From Vibrio casei (GTDB lineage: Bacteria; Pseudomonadota; Gammaproteobacteria; Enterobacterales; Vibrionaceae): a DNA stretch of 64,000 nucleotides. This document shows, one piece after another, positions 37,932 through 47,497 of this stretch. How positions within the stretch are numbered: position 1 is the stretch's first letter; every line of letters begins with the position of its first letter. Location: assembly GCF_002218025.2 (NCBI RefSeq), contig NZ_AP018681.1, positions 372,001 through 436,000 of the forward strand, written 5' to 3'. The notes under the pieces were generated by a model. It was not told the DNA's origin. It made no database searches and saw only the letters and a program-made list of their open reading frames with translations. Both the position numbers and the translations under genes were made by a program.

Positions 37932-38300
37932 ATGTTTACAGTCACGCGCCAAAACGACAACCTTCTTTATATTGAACTCAATGGTAAGTTAGATAGAAAC
38001 AGCATGAAAGTTGCACTTGATGAACTTGTGACTGAATCTGTCGGTGTTCACAATGGCATGATGCTTTACCGGGTGTCGAATCTTCAGTGGCCTTCTATGG
38101 GCGCTATTGGTGAAGAAATATCAAGGATGCCGGAGCTATTATCGCTGATGAAACAATTTAATCGTGCCGCGGTATTAACCGATAAAGAATGGGTGAAAAA
38201 AGCCAGTGAGTTTGAAGGGGCAATCATTCCTAATCTTGAAATAAAAGGATTCACACTCGCTCAAGAACTGGAAGCATTAACTTGGTTGAAAGATAAATAA
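37932..38300 (+). CDS. SpoIIAA-like (STAS-related) domain protein
   Basis: 122 residues. FTVTRQNDNLLYIELNGKLDRNSMKVALDELVTES, HNGMMLYRVSNLQWPSMGAIGEEISRMPELLSLMKQFNRAAVLTDKEWVKKASEFEGAIIPNLEIKGF matches the SpoIIAA-like family (PF11964), small cytosolic or membrane-associated alpha/beta proteins. The conserved KEWVKKASEFEG block resembles that of these proteins. Biological role unknown; a lipid or membrane-related function has been suggested for the family. AGGAGCG before the ATG is a good ribosome site. Confidence 0.75.
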   Translation: MFTVTRQNDNLLYIELNGKLDRNSMKVALDELVTESVGVHNGMMLYRVSNLQWPSMGAIGEEISRMPELLSLMKQFNRAAVLTDKEWVKKASEFEGAIIPNLEIKGFTLAQELEALTWLKDK

Positions 38301-38319
38301 TAGAGTGATGGTTTTCTCT

Positions 38320-38910
38320 TTAAAATCTAAATGTCATACCAATATTTGATTGAAATTGGTTCATCCAATCTGATTCAAACTGTATTAGGCAATTTTGCGT
38401 TTTTGGATTGTAACCACATAAGGTATTTGAATTACTGTCAACCACCGTACCTAACCAGCGTAATTGCCCATTAATGGATAGTTTATTGGTGATTTTATAT
38501 TCCATGCCGACAAATCCAGTAGCTGAAAATCCGTATTTATTATCAGCCCAGGTGACATCGACATAGGAAGCACCGAAACCCACACCTACATAGGTTGTTA
38601 AGTGAGGATTAATAGGCAAGTCGAGGCTACTTTGTAAGTGTAAATATTGAAGAGGGGAATCAAATCCCAGTTTCTCTAGTTGGGTTCTTTGGTGGGAATA
38701 AAATAGGCCAATTCGACCATTATCAATAGGGGTTTCAATGGCAATAGCATAGCTTTCATTTGATTGCATATCATATTTATTACCATTGTTATCTTCGACA
38801 CTGCCTCCAAGTGTATAACCTATCATCGGAGTGATCATCACCTTTGCTTCAGCCCAATGGCTAACTGCTAACAATGGTATAAGATAGAGTTGTTTGCTAA
38901 ATCGAATCAT
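38320..38910 (-). CDS. Outer membrane beta-barrel protein, small
   Basis: 196 residues. Signal peptide MIRFSKQLYLIPLLAVSHWAEA, then alternating strands (VMITPMIGYTLGGSVEDNNG, SYAIAIETPI, GRIGLFYSHQRTQL, YLHLQSSLDLPI, TTYVGVGFGASYVDVTW, FSATGFVGMEYKI, LSINGQLRWLGTVVD, FQSNIGMTFRF). The C-terminal Phe is the outer-membrane insertion signal. It fits the OMP_b-brl/OmpW-like group of eight-stranded barrels; two Cys near LCGYNPKTQNC may form a loop disulfide. Function unknown. Confidence 0.8.
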   Translation of the reverse strand: MIRFSKQLYLIPLLAVSHWAEAKVMITPMIGYTLGGSVEDNNGNKYDMQSNESYAIAIETPIDNGRIGLFYSHQRTQLEKLGFDSPLQYLHLQSSLDLPINPHLTTYVGVGFGASYVDVTWADNKYGFSATGFVGMEYKITNKLSINGQLRWLGTVVDSNSNTLCGYNPKTQNCLIQFESDWMNQFQSNIGMTFRF

Positions 38911-39200
38911 CTATTTCCTCTACTTTATGCCGTTTTATAGTTTGTCATTTCACGGTACTGTAAATTGCTATAAAAAAAAAGAGAATGTAAAATATATCAT
39001 TTAGATTATGGGTGGTGATCACTTAATTTAAGGGGGATCTATTGTTTCAAATAGGCACTTTTTGATTACCGCATAAGCTGAGAGTAAAAGAAATATTCGA
39101 CCTAAATTGATAGGTGGCTTTCATGAACTCTGTTAGACTAATGTGCATTGAAATAGGGTAGCTCACTGGCTGCCCTTACTTATTTTATTTAGGATCCATT

Positions 39201-39683
39201 TTGACCAATAACGATATCTTACGCCGTATTCGCTATACTTTTGATTTTAAAGACGCCGCAATGGTGGACATTTTCGCTGCTGCCGATCATGAAGTAAGTC
39301 GACAACAAGTGATCAATTGGTTGAAAAAAGAAGACGATACTGATTGTGTAAATTTAACCGATACTGAACTGGCTATTTTCTTAAACGGTTTGATTAATAC
39401 CAAACGTGGCAAGCGTGAAGGTGAACAACCTCAGCCCGAAAAACGCTTAACCAATAATATGGTCTTCATGAAATTACGTATTGCTTTGAACATGAAAGCA
39501 GAAGATATTCTCGATACTTTAAAAGTGGTTGATTTTAACGTAAGTAAACATGAACTCAGCGCCTTTTTCCGTAAGCCTGAAAACAAACATTACCGTGAAT
39601 GTAAAGATCAAATCTTGCGTAACTTTTTGTTCGGTGTTCAGCGCCAATTACGCCCAGAGGATACCACCGAATTTCAAGATTAA
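39201..39683 (+). CDS. yehS: DUF1456 protein, YehS-like
   Basis: 160 residues from a TTG at 39201 with AGGATC before it. Two tandem copies of the DUF1456 repeat: residues 1-75 (TNNDILRRIRYTFDFKDAAMVDIFAAADHEVSRQQVINWLKKED) and 85-155 (LTNNMVFMKLRIALNMKAEDILDTLKVVDFNVSKHELSAFFRKPENKHYRECKDQILRNFL). Function unknown; widely conserved in gammaproteobacteria. Followed by a strong terminator. Confidence 0.88.
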   Translation: MTNNDILRRIRYTFDFKDAAMVDIFAAADHEVSRQQVINWLKKEDDTDCVNLTDTELAIFLNGLINTKRGKREGEQPQPEKRLTNNMVFMKLRIALNMKAEDILDTLKVVDFNVSKHELSAFFRKPENKHYRECKDQILRNFLFGVQRQLRPEDTTEFQD

Positions 39684-39708
39684 GTCTGGTGGATGGAAAC
39701 TGAATCAG

Positions 39709-39744
39709 CCGCTTACTGGTTACTCACTGGTTAAGCGGTTTTTT
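39709..39744 (+). terminator. Terminator downstream of yehS
   Basis: CCGCTTA at 39709-39715 pairs with TAAGCGG at 39732-39738, followed by six Ts. Confidence 0.8.
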
Positions 39745-39825
39745 ATGCGTGTAATGCCGTCGAACAGATAAGTATCATGGTGATTACCCTGAATTTTCAT
39801 TTAATTTGCACCAAGGCTTTTCAAT

Positions 39826-40764
39826 ATGTCTGCTTATACTTATATCGATATTCCGTTTAACTTCAGATACACCTGTTGGTTTTGTGGCGAGCCGTCTTCA
39901 CGTTCATTTGATCTTCCTAAAAACCCGAACAACCAACGTTTTCTTGAACATGACCCTATGAGTATTCCTGCATGTTCGGAATGTGCCGTGGTCACGGTGG
40001 CGAGTGATGTATCTTCCATTTGGGCGGTTCGGGATCAAGTTAAACGTTCCATGATGGATAAATATTCCGACCATTTAGCAATAGGGCAAAACTGGACAGA
40101 AGAAGAGCTGAAAGAATCTGAGTTTTCTGGTGCATTATTAGGTGGGTTTGGCGAAAGTGCTTGGGCCATGTACTTGATTGCTAAAGATCGAGTGTCTTAC
40201 CAAGGTTGGCCTGTTGCCCTCGACAGCATGTTAGTGGAAGGCGATGATGAATCGTATGGTTTTGAGTTCGATGGTGTGCGTTATATGTCACTGAATACTT
40301 GCCTTGAACATTTGATCAAAGCGCTGCGTTTAGATGCTGAATTATTACCCAGTTTGGTGGATATATTAGGCCCAGATCGCCTAACTTACGCATTAAGAAT
40401 TGCCAAATTAAATAAAGCGATTACTGCATACCAACGTAATAAAATTTTAGATGAAATACGCCAACAACAAGATGATCAAGACGATATGCTAGAACAAGCA
40501 AAATACGCAGGCCAATTTCATGGAATAGAAGAAGTGGCGATTGGTGATGGTTTAGCGACCATTTCATCGATTCAATGGGCACTGAAGAATGACATTAAAA
40601 GCTTGGAATATTTATGCCAGCAAGAAGACGCTTTTTTTGATGAGTTTGCGCATTTAGGCGGTCCGCAATGTTACATGAACTACTATGGTTTGCAGCTGTA
40701 TTTTGAAGCCAGGCAAAATCCTGTTTGGGTTGCAGAGCACGATCCGAATCTTTCATGGTGGTAA
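39826..40764 (+). CDS. Conserved hypothetical protein with an N-terminal four-cysteine motif
   Basis: 312 residues. I do not recognise a named family. The N-terminus FRYTCWFCGEPSSRSFDLP ... SIPACSECAVV gives two CxxC pairs about 35 residues apart, a likely treble-clef or zinc-ribbon site resembling HNH-related fingers, but no nuclease HNH residues follow that I can identify. The rest is helical and acidic (AKLNKAITAYQRNKILDEIRQQQDDQDDMLEQAKYAG), with aromatic C-terminus NLSWW. Soluble, no signal peptide. Alone between terminators, so monocistronic. Confidence 0.7.
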   Translation: MSAYTYIDIPFNFRYTCWFCGEPSSRSFDLPKNPNNQRFLEHDPMSIPACSECAVVTVASDVSSIWAVRDQVKRSMMDKYSDHLAIGQNWTEEELKESEFSGALLGGFGESAWAMYLIAKDRVSYQGWPVALDSMLVEGDDESYGFEFDGVRYMSLNTCLEHLIKALRLDAELLPSLVDILGPDRLTYALRIAKLNKAITAYQRNKILDEIRQQQDDQDDMLEQAKYAGQFHGIEEVAIGDGLATISSIQWALKNDIKSLEYLCQQEDAFFDEFAHLGGPQCYMNYYGLQLYFEARQNPVWVAEHDPNLSWW

Positions 40765-40839
40765 TATCTTTATAGCTATAACATATAAAAAACAATTTGA
40801 TGATGCTATGAGGTTTGATGTTGCATAGTTGTTGGGCAA

Positions 40840-42099
40840 TTGTTTATGATGTGCGCTTTTAACTCTATTGACATACTTCTAATGCAGCTTTTTTTACGTC
40901 AGTTTTTTCAATATCTTTATCAACATACTCAAAAAGCATTCTCACGTTTTCTACTTCAGTTGGGTATTGAACATGCTGACGAGCAAACCCTTTCTGCTAT
41001 TCCACTTATCGAACGAATTAAAGTGGCGGTTACGGCATTTATTACTTTATTTATGGTCGTTACCGTAAGCCTACAAATTCAAAACGAAGAAGCGGTGATC
41101 ATTCTGATTGGTTCAATGGGGGCATCTTCTGTTATTTTATTTGCATTGCCAACCAGTCCACTTGCCAAGCCATGGTGTTTTATTGTTGGGCATAGCTTAT
41201 CGGCGACAATTGGTTTTGTACTGACTTTTTTCATTCATGATTTCGCATTATTAGCTGGGGCAACCATCGCGTTGGTATTAATGGCGATGTATATTTTTGA
41301 ATGTATGCACCCACCCGCAGCAGCGACCGCATTGATCCCCGCGTTAGCTTCGCAACACATGGCGATTGATATACAAATTTTATACCCAATTATGATTAAT
41401 ATTGCGGTGTTCTTTGTGATGAGCCAGTTGTTAAATCGTTTGATCATGCGCAGAAAATGGAGCAAACCACTACCAAGTTACGATCCGGTTCATTTGCATC
41501 ATGATCAAACTCCGCTGAAACGTTTAGGGTTACAAAAAGAAGATTTGATGGTGGCAATTAACCGTTTTGATACGGTATTGGCCGTCAGCGAACAAGATTT
41601 AGAGCAAATTTATCAAGAAGCGCAGCGGAATGCTTATCAGCGTCGAAGCGGCGAAATTTTAAGCCGCGATATTATGTCTTCTGATGTTATTACCGTACGC
41701 GCCAATACATCATTAGGGCAAGCATGGAGGCTGCTTCATAAACATAAAATCAGCATGTTACCAGTCGTTAATGAGGAAAAAGAATTATTAGGCGTTATCT
41801 CAAGTGTTGATTTTTTGAAGAACTTATCGGTACCGAGTTATTCCGGGCTACTTAAGCATGTAAATCGCATGTTGGTGAAACGCAAACATAGTAAAGAAGT
41901 GAATAATCTCGTTCAAGATCTTATGGTAACGAATGTCGTTGCGGTAAAAGATACCGATCATATCGTTGCATTAGTGCCATTACTTTCAGACATTGGTTTA
42001 CACCATATTCCCGTTTTAGATTCTGAACAAAAGCTGTGTGGCATTATTACCCAGTCCGATTTAATTGGCGCGTTATATCAAGTTAATCAAAAGGATTAA
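40840..42099 (+). CDS. HPP-family membrane protein with two CBS domains
   Basis: Up to 419 residues from TTG 40840; ATGs at 40846, 40849 or 40882 are equally possible starts, none with a clear ribosome site. An HPP domain of about four or five membrane helices (ILIGSMGASSVILFALPTSPLAKPW, FECMHPPAAATALIPAL with the name-giving HPP) is followed by a CBS pair (DIMSSDVITVRANTSLGQAWRLLHKHKISMLPVV; DLMVTNVVAVKDTDHIVALVPLLSDIGLHHIPVLD). HPP proteins are linked to nitrite/anion transport in plants and cyanobacteria, and CBS domains sense adenosyl nucleotides. Function here unknown. Confidence 0.85.
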   Translation: MFMMCAFNSIDILLMQLFLRQFFQYLYQHTQKAFSRFLLQLGIEHADEQTLSAIPLIERIKVAVTAFITLFMVVTVSLQIQNEEAVIILIGSMGASSVILFALPTSPLAKPWCFIVGHSLSATIGFVLTFFIHDFALLAGATIALVLMAMYIFECMHPPAAATALIPALASQHMAIDIQILYPIMINIAVFFVMSQLLNRLIMRRKWSKPLPSYDPVHLHHDQTPLKRLGLQKEDLMVAINRFDTVLAVSEQDLEQIYQEAQRNAYQRRSGEILSRDIMSSDVITVRANTSLGQAWRLLHKHKISMLPVVNEEKELLGVISSVDFLKNLSVPSYSGLLKHVNRMLVKRKHSKEVNNLVQDLMVTNVVAVKDTDHIVALVPLLSDIGLHHIPVLDSEQKLCGIITQSDLIGALYQVNQKD

Positions 42100-42109
42100 C
42101 CTTAGCTAC

Positions 42110-42140
42110 TTTTGAGTTCTAACCGGTTGGGAACTCAAAA
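42110..42140 (+). terminator. Terminator between the HPP-CBS gene and the RND gene
   Basis: TTTTGAGTTC at 42110-42119 pairs with GAACTCAAAA at 42131-42140, loop TAACCGGTTGG; A-rich on the right, T-rich on the left, so it may serve both strands. Confidence 0.7.
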
Positions 42141-42208
42141 AAGTAATAAGACTGAAAGGGGAGCGATAATAAATGGCCGTATATAAACTTCGCAGCCATT
42201 TTTTAACA

Positions 42209-45200
42209 TTATACTAATGCCTCGTGAACCTCTGAATTTGTAGCCTCAGCTTGTGTCGTATGGCGTTGACGACAGTGAGCAAGATAAAATAGTGTCGGGA
42301 CTAAATAGAAAGATAATAATGTGGTTAGCACTGTACCGCCTGCAATCGCTATAGCGAAAGGTGGCCAGAAGCCGCCACCGGCTAAAATCAATGGAATAAA
42401 TCCGCCCACAGTGGTAATGGTCGTAGAGGTGATGTGTCTTCCGCAAGATAAAACACCACGTACGATGGCCGATTTATCCGCATGACAGGCAGCCTCGTCT
42501 TGTTTCAATTCGGCTAAGATGACGATGGCAGCATTCACGGCTAAGCCGACCACACCGAGTAGCCCTATAATGACGGTAAAGCCAAATGGGTAGTTAAAAA
42601 TATAAATAGACAGTAGCCCTAATCCTGCCGATAAAAATCCGACTAAGAAAATGATGCCACTGAGTTTGAAAGAGTTAAACGATAATACCACCACAATAAA
42701 CATTAAAGTAAATACCATTAATAAGTTTGACATTAATTTGTTGACGGAGTCATTGCGTTCTGATGATTCACCACCAATTTCTACCCAATAGTTAGAGGGC
42801 AAACTCTTAATGTATTCATTGAGCTTAGGAGTGAAGATATTTAGGGCGGCTTGCGGTATCACGCCAGCTTGAACAAAGCCTTCAATGGTATTAAGTCTTA
42901 AGCCATTAAGGTGTGGGATCTCCCCGAGGGTCGGGACTAAACTTAATTCCGCTAGTGATGAAAAACTGATGCCAATATCTTGGCCTTGCATCGGAAAGTA
43001 GAGGTTTTTAAGCTGAGACATATTGCCTCTTTCTGAGTCATTAACCCGTACTTTAATCGGTAATGACTCGGTGCCATCAATATACGATCCTTGTTCTATT
43101 CCTGTGAGGGAGGCGTTTAATACTTGGGCAATTCCTCGTAAGGTGAAGCCTTGTATATCAGCTTCTTCTTGAATATTGGCTTTTATTTTTGGTGCACCAG
43201 CCAATAAGGTTTCCTTAGTGTGGGTAACAAATGGCGTTTTAACCATCAACAAGCGAATATCTTCCCCATATTGTTTCAATTTCTCTAAATCTGGACCAAA
43301 TATTCTGACCTCAATCGGTGCATTAAAAGGGGGGCCTTGTTCTAGCTTTTTTACTAATATTTGTGCTTGTGGAAAAGCTTGGTTAACTTGCTCTTGCAGT
43401 TTAGGAATTAAACGATTGGCAGACTGATAATCACTGACCTTTACCATAGCTTGAGCAAAATTCGGTGTATTAACTTTTCCAACGACCATGTTGTAATAAA
43501 AAGCAGGAAAGTTTTTCCCAATCATCCAATTAACTTGTTCAATTTCTGGATTCTTTTTTAATAATTGGCTAACGTCTTTAACCGTATCTTGTGTTGCGTA
43601 AATGGTTGATTGTGGCGGCATGTATAGCTGTATTTCGAACATGTCCCTATCAGCGGGTGGGAAGAACTGCATCGTGAGTTGATTCATAAAATAGAATCCG
43701 GAAAGCGGTAAAATCAACATAAGTGATACGGTTTTGAATGGTGAGGCGAGCGCTGAATGTATGGTGTTTGAAAACCAACGACTAAGTAATGGGGCTCTAA
43801 TCCCGACATGATACCATTTATAGTGAGCTTGCTTATTTGATGGTGTGGTGTTTTTGGGGAAAAATCGTCCCGCTAAGCTAGCAATAATGGTATGGGCGAT
43901 AACATAAGAGCTAAGCAGTGAAAAAGAAACGGTTATTGCTATGGCACCAACAAATTCACCTGTCGCACCGGGCATTAAAAAGATCGGAGCAAATGCTAGT
44001 ATGGTGGTCAGCGTAGATCCTAATAATGGCACCCATAAGTTTTTTATCGCTTTATAAGAAGCTTGCAACGGAGCCATACCTTTTTGTCGATAAGTTTGTA
44101 TGGTATCGACCATGACAATCGTGTTATCGACCATGATGCCTAACGCGACGATCAAACCTGTGACCGACATCTGATTGATGGGAATACCGGTAAAATTCAT
44201 CATCGCAAGAGTAGAAAGCGTGGTAAGAGGTAAGGATATAGCAACAATGGCTGCACCTCGCCAACCCAGAGTAAACAACAACACAAAAAGAATAAGGCTA
44301 AGACCAAGTAACATACTTTTTACTAGGTTTGTTAAACGATCTTCAGTGTAGTGTTGTTGGCTAAACAGCTGTGTAAGTTTAATGTTACTTGGTAATGATT
44401 GTTCAAACTGGTTGAGCTTTTCATTAATATTATTGGTCCATAAATCGACACGCCATTCAGGTTGCATACGAATCGCTACTATGATGCCGGGTTTTCCATT
44501 GATTAAAGCAATATTGGAACTTGGATGACGAGCTTGATGTTTAACTGTTGCAATGTCCCCTAAACGAGTAATTTCTCCATTTTTCGTGATATTAATAGGG
44601 AAAGCTCGCAGGGTATTAAGAGAATCAGTGGCCGTGTTTAATTCCACAGAGAAACGGTGCTGCTGATTAAAGAGTTCTCCGGCCGAGTTTTTGGCATCAC
44701 CACCTTGAATTTGATTACTCAAACTGAGCGCTGATCCTTTTAATAAACTGATGTCAGATGAATGAATGCTGATCAAAATTTCTTCATCGGGGTTGCCATA
44801 TTCATCAATAAATTCAGTACCAGCAACATTGCGCATTTGCATGGTTAATTCTTTCGCATAGCGGTTGAGCGTTAATAAATTGTCAGGGCTGCCGTGTTCC
44901 CACGTTAATGCGGTAAGAATGGTGAATGCATAAGTATGATCGCTACTGAAAGTGGGTTCTTCTGCGCCTTGTGGTAATACTCTTGATGCATCATCGAGTT
45001 TATCTCTTACCTTTGACCAAACCGGCTCTGGCTTGGTGACATTATCGTGAAGTTCAAGTGTGATGATAGACACACCATCTTTCGATACTGAAGATATTTC
45101 TTTAACTTCACTGACTTCCCTTAGTGCGGATTCAACGGGCTCGGTCACTAATATTTCGACTCGTTGAGCGGTTGCCCCTGGAAAAATGATGCTCACATTA

Positions 45201-45325
45201 GCAAAGCGATTACTAATGATAGGGTCTTCAATACGAGGAAGCGAATAGAGTGCGGCGATTCCTGCTACGATCAGTAATGCAATCAACAAAATCAATAGAC
45301 GAGAGTTTCTTAAGATACTTTTCAT
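42209..45325 (-). CDS. RND-family efflux permease (AcrB/HAE-like)
   Basis: 1038 residues, 12 membrane helices with two large periplasmic loops. N-terminus LLILLIALLIVAGIAALYSLPRIEDPIISNRFANVSIIFPGATAQRVEILVTEPVE is the classic RND start. TM4 reads VTGLIVALGIMVDNTIVMVDTI: the first proton-relay Asp is there, but the second is Asn. In TM10 (GVVGLAVNAAIVILAELK) the usual relay Lys is absent. It takes drugs, bile salts or other amphiphiles from the periplasm using proton (or sodium) flow. It starts on the last base of the adaptor's stop codon (TAATG). No TolC-type gene is adjacent. Confidence 0.9.
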   Translation of the reverse strand: MKSILRNSRLLILLIALLIVAGIAALYSLPRIEDPIISNRFANVSIIFPGATAQRVEILVTEPVESALREVSEVKEISSVSKDGVSIITLELHDNVTKPEPVWSKVRDKLDDASRVLPQGAEEPTFSSDHTYAFTILTALTWEHGSPDNLLTLNRYAKELTMQMRNVAGTEFIDEYGNPDEEILISIHSSDISLLKGSALSLSNQIQGGDAKNSAGELFNQQHRFSVELNTATDSLNTLRAFPINITKNGEITRLGDIATVKHQARHPSSNIALINGKPGIIVAIRMQPEWRVDLWTNNINEKLNQFEQSLPSNIKLTQLFSQQHYTEDRLTNLVKSMLLGLSLILFVLLFTLGWRGAAIVAISLPLTTLSTLAMMNFTGIPINQMSVTGLIVALGIMVDNTIVMVDTIQTYRQKGMAPLQASYKAIKNLWVPLLGSTLTTILAFAPIFLMPGATGEFVGAIAITVSFSLLSSYVIAHTIIASLAGRFFPKNTTPSNKQAHYKWYHVGIRAPLLSRWFSNTIHSALASPFKTVSLMLILPLSGFYFMNQLTMQFFPPADRDMFEIQLYMPPQSTIYATQDTVKDVSQLLKKNPEIEQVNWMIGKNFPAFYYNMVVGKVNTPNFAQAMVKVSDYQSANRLIPKLQEQVNQAFPQAQILVKKLEQGPPFNAPIEVRIFGPDLEKLKQYGEDIRLLMVKTPFVTHTKETLLAGAPKIKANIQEEADIQGFTLRGIAQVLNASLTGIEQGSYIDGTESLPIKVRVNDSERGNMSQLKNLYFPMQGQDIGISFSSLAELSLVPTLGEIPHLNGLRLNTIEGFVQAGVIPQAALNIFTPKLNEYIKSLPSNYWVEIGGESSERNDSVNKLMSNLLMVFTLMFIVVVLSFNSFKLSGIIFLVGFLSAGLGLLSIYIFNYPFGFTVIIGLLGVVGLAVNAAIVILAELKQDEAACHADKSAIVRGVLSCGRHITSTTITTVGGFIPLILAGGGFWPPFAIAIAGGTVLTTLLSFYLVPTLFYLAHCRQRHTTQAEATNSEVHEALV

Positions 45326-46590
45326 TATCGACCTACCACTGATGTTGAAAGGGTTTTCTCTAATGATGTTTTAATGAACATCTCCTGTTTTGATGACTCA
45401 TTGTTTTTAATTTCTTGAACTGTGGGATGATTAAGGCTTGGAGGGGACGGTTTTAAATCGATGTCTTCTGAAAGGGCTGAAATACGTTGACCCGGAACAA
45501 TACGGTGTAACCCTTGGGTAACAAAGGCTTCATTATGACTAATCGCCCCACGGATATAAGCATGATGGCTATTGGCATAAACGAGGTCAACACTGCGTCG
45601 TTCGGTACTGAGTTGGTCTTTTTGTTGAGTCACAACATAAATATTCCATGTGCCTCTTATTCCATTTGTTAATGCCGATAGTGGAACCCAAAATCCATTA
45701 GATTGCTGGGGGTCTTGAAAGTTAAGATAACCTAGCTGTCCGTTTATCCAATCTTGATCCTCCGGTAATGCAAAACGTAAATTAACGGTTCTTGATAGAT
45801 TATCGACCTGAGTACCAGAATTAATACGCTTTATTAAGTAAAGTTGACTGCCTATTTCAACTTCAAATTGATCTTGTTGTGTTAATTGAGGAAGGTATTT
45901 TGTTGGAATACCAACGTGTAACTCCGGTTTTTCATCCGAAAGTAGCGTTAGGGTCGGCGTGCTAACATTGACAATATCACCAAGAGAAATGAATCGTTGA
46001 CTGATCAGACCTGAATATGGAGCCGTTAAAACGGATTTTTTTTGTTCTAATAAATTGGCTTTAAGGGTTTCATGGAGCTCTTGCGTGCTGGCTTTTAATA
46101 CACCAATTTGACTGATAAGATCATCAATATTAGCATCGGCACTAAAGCCTTTATCCTTTAGGTAAGCTTGGCGTTTCAACTTTTTGTTGGCAAGATCAAG
46201 TTCAGCTTTAATTTTACTTTGTTGTGCTTGAATTTGTTTTTGTCTGCTTTGCAGCATATCAATGTCAAGTTTGATCAGAATTTGATCTTTTTTAACTTGT
46301 TCACCGACTTGGACGAGAATATTGGCAATCTTCCCGCTGCGTTCAAAACCTAAATTAGCCTGTTGGTTGGCGGTCACTAAACCAATGAATCGATGGGATA
46401 TATTATAGCTTTCTTCTTGTTGTAAAAGAGCCACGGATACCGCCATTGGTGGGTTTGTGTTAGTTAGCTCTGATTGTGAATTTGAGAGTGTTGATCCAGC
46501 AGAGGGGCTATCTGGATACTCACTCTCTGTACAGGCAAAGAGCATGATCAAACTAAGAGTGATGACTAATATTGGAGTATGATATTTCAT
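45325..46590 (-). CDS. RND efflux periplasmic adaptor lipoprotein
   Basis: 421 residues. Lipobox LIMLFAC predicts a lipid-anchored adaptor. FIGLVTANQQANLGFERSGKIANILVQVGEQVKKDQILIKLD is the first lipoyl half, an alpha-hairpin follows (about 70 residues), then LTAPYSGLISQRFISLGDIVNVSTPTLTL and the beta-barrel domain (HVGIPTKYLPQLTQQDQFEV). An unusual Ser/Pro-rich C-terminal extension of about 45 residues has no known role. It is made with the RND pump as one transcript, with TetR control from the divergent gene. Confidence 0.88.
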   Translation of the reverse strand: MKYHTPILVITLSLIMLFACTESEYPDSPSAGSTLSNSQSELTNTNPPMAVSVALLQQEESYNISHRFIGLVTANQQANLGFERSGKIANILVQVGEQVKKDQILIKLDIDMLQSRQKQIQAQQSKIKAELDLANKKLKRQAYLKDKGFSADANIDDLISQIGVLKASTQELHETLKANLLEQKKSVLTAPYSGLISQRFISLGDIVNVSTPTLTLLSDEKPELHVGIPTKYLPQLTQQDQFEVEIGSQLYLIKRINSGTQVDNLSRTVNLRFALPEDQDWINGQLGYLNFQDPQQSNGFWVPLSALTNGIRGTWNIYVVTQQKDQLSTERRSVDLVYANSHHAYIRGAISHNEAFVTQGLHRIVPGQRISALSEDIDLKPSPPSLNHPTVQEIKNNESSKQEMFIKTSLEKTLSTSVVGR

Positions 46591-46689
46591 ATTCTGTTTT
46601 CCTTAACAGGTAACCTTTGCCTAATATTTGAACTAAAAATTTCAAGTATTTTGGGATACGAAGAAGCACTACGATAAAAATAGAGCTCA

Positions 46690-46708
46690 ATGTTGACGAC
46701 GTCAACAT
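46690..46708. promoter_or_regulatory. Perfect 19-bp palindrome between the RND operon and its TetR gene
   Basis: ATGTTGACG-A-CGTCAACAT, 9-bp arms around one base, located 100 bp upstream of the adaptor start and 98 bp upstream of the tetR start. Probable operator of the TetR protein for both genes. Confidence 0.75.
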
Positions 46709-46805
46709 GATTGGCTAGGTTATTTTGTAACCATGACGTAACATTTTGTGATAATGCACGGTTTAGTTGCGGTTATTTAGTACAAGAATAAGTAAGGAAT
46801 AAAAA

Positions 46806-47435
46806 TTGGGCACTCTTGGAGAAAAACAAAATGAAGTGAAAAATAATGCAAGTTACCATCATGGAGACTTGCGTTCCGAGATCATTCGTGTGGGAGTGGA
46901 AAAGTTAAAATCAGATGGAATTCAAGCGATTACATTACGTGGGATTGCAACAGAATTAGGTGTTTCTCGCACGGCTCCATATCGACATTTTCAAGATAAA
47001 CACTCTTTACTTTGTGCTATTGCGAGTGAAGGTTATAAACGTTTTACACAAAAGCTGAAGCAAGCCAGTGATTATTACCCAGATTCTCAATCTCAAGAAA
47101 AATTACAAGCAGCCGGTAGGGCTTATTACGAGTTTGCTGCGCAATACCCTGAATATTATAAATTGATGTTTAGCTTATCTGGTTTGCAATATTCCTCTGG
47201 TTCAGAGCTTGAGCAGCGTTCACAAGAATCGTTTCAATTACTTTGCGATTTATTGCTGTTATGTCAAAAAGAAGGAGTAGTAAAAACAGAAGATGTCATG
47301 TTGCAAGCGCATTTTGTATGGGCATCGTTACATGGTTATTGCAGCTTGATTTTTGATCAAGAGTGTCGGCACGTTCAGTCCTTGATTGATGCGCAAACCT
47401 ATTTTCTAACGAAGATTATTACAGCAATAAAGTAA
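46806..47435 (+). CDS. TetR-family regulator, probable repressor of the RND operon
   Basis: 209 residues from a TTG at 46806 with AAGGAATAAAAA before it; no ATG is available in the right place. DNA-binding helix-turn-helix at about residues 40-65: IQAITLRGIATELGVSRTAPYRHFQDKHSLLCAIASEGY. C-terminal TetR_C_33/WHG-like domain (YYEFAAQYPEYYKLMFS, HFVWASLHGYCSLIFD). Divergent from the RND adaptor gene, with a palindrome between them; local repression lifted by a pump substrate is the natural reading. Confidence 0.87.
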   Translation: MGTLGEKQNEVKNNASYHHGDLRSEIIRVGVEKLKSDGIQAITLRGIATELGVSRTAPYRHFQDKHSLLCAIASEGYKRFTQKLKQASDYYPDSQSQEKLQAAGRAYYEFAAQYPEYYKLMFSLSGLQYSSGSELEQRSQESFQLLCDLLLLCQKEGVVKTEDVMLQAHFVWASLHGYCSLIFDQECRHVQSLIDAQTYFLTKIITAIK

Positions 47436-47497
47436 AATTACCCCTTTATCATCGTTGGAGTTACGGTAGGTAGTTTCAGCTAACGATAAAAATGAAT

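Noticed and set aside
39123-39161. Tiny leader peptide (12 codons) before yehS
   Set aside because: No ribosome site and no attenuator-like structure; could easily be chance.
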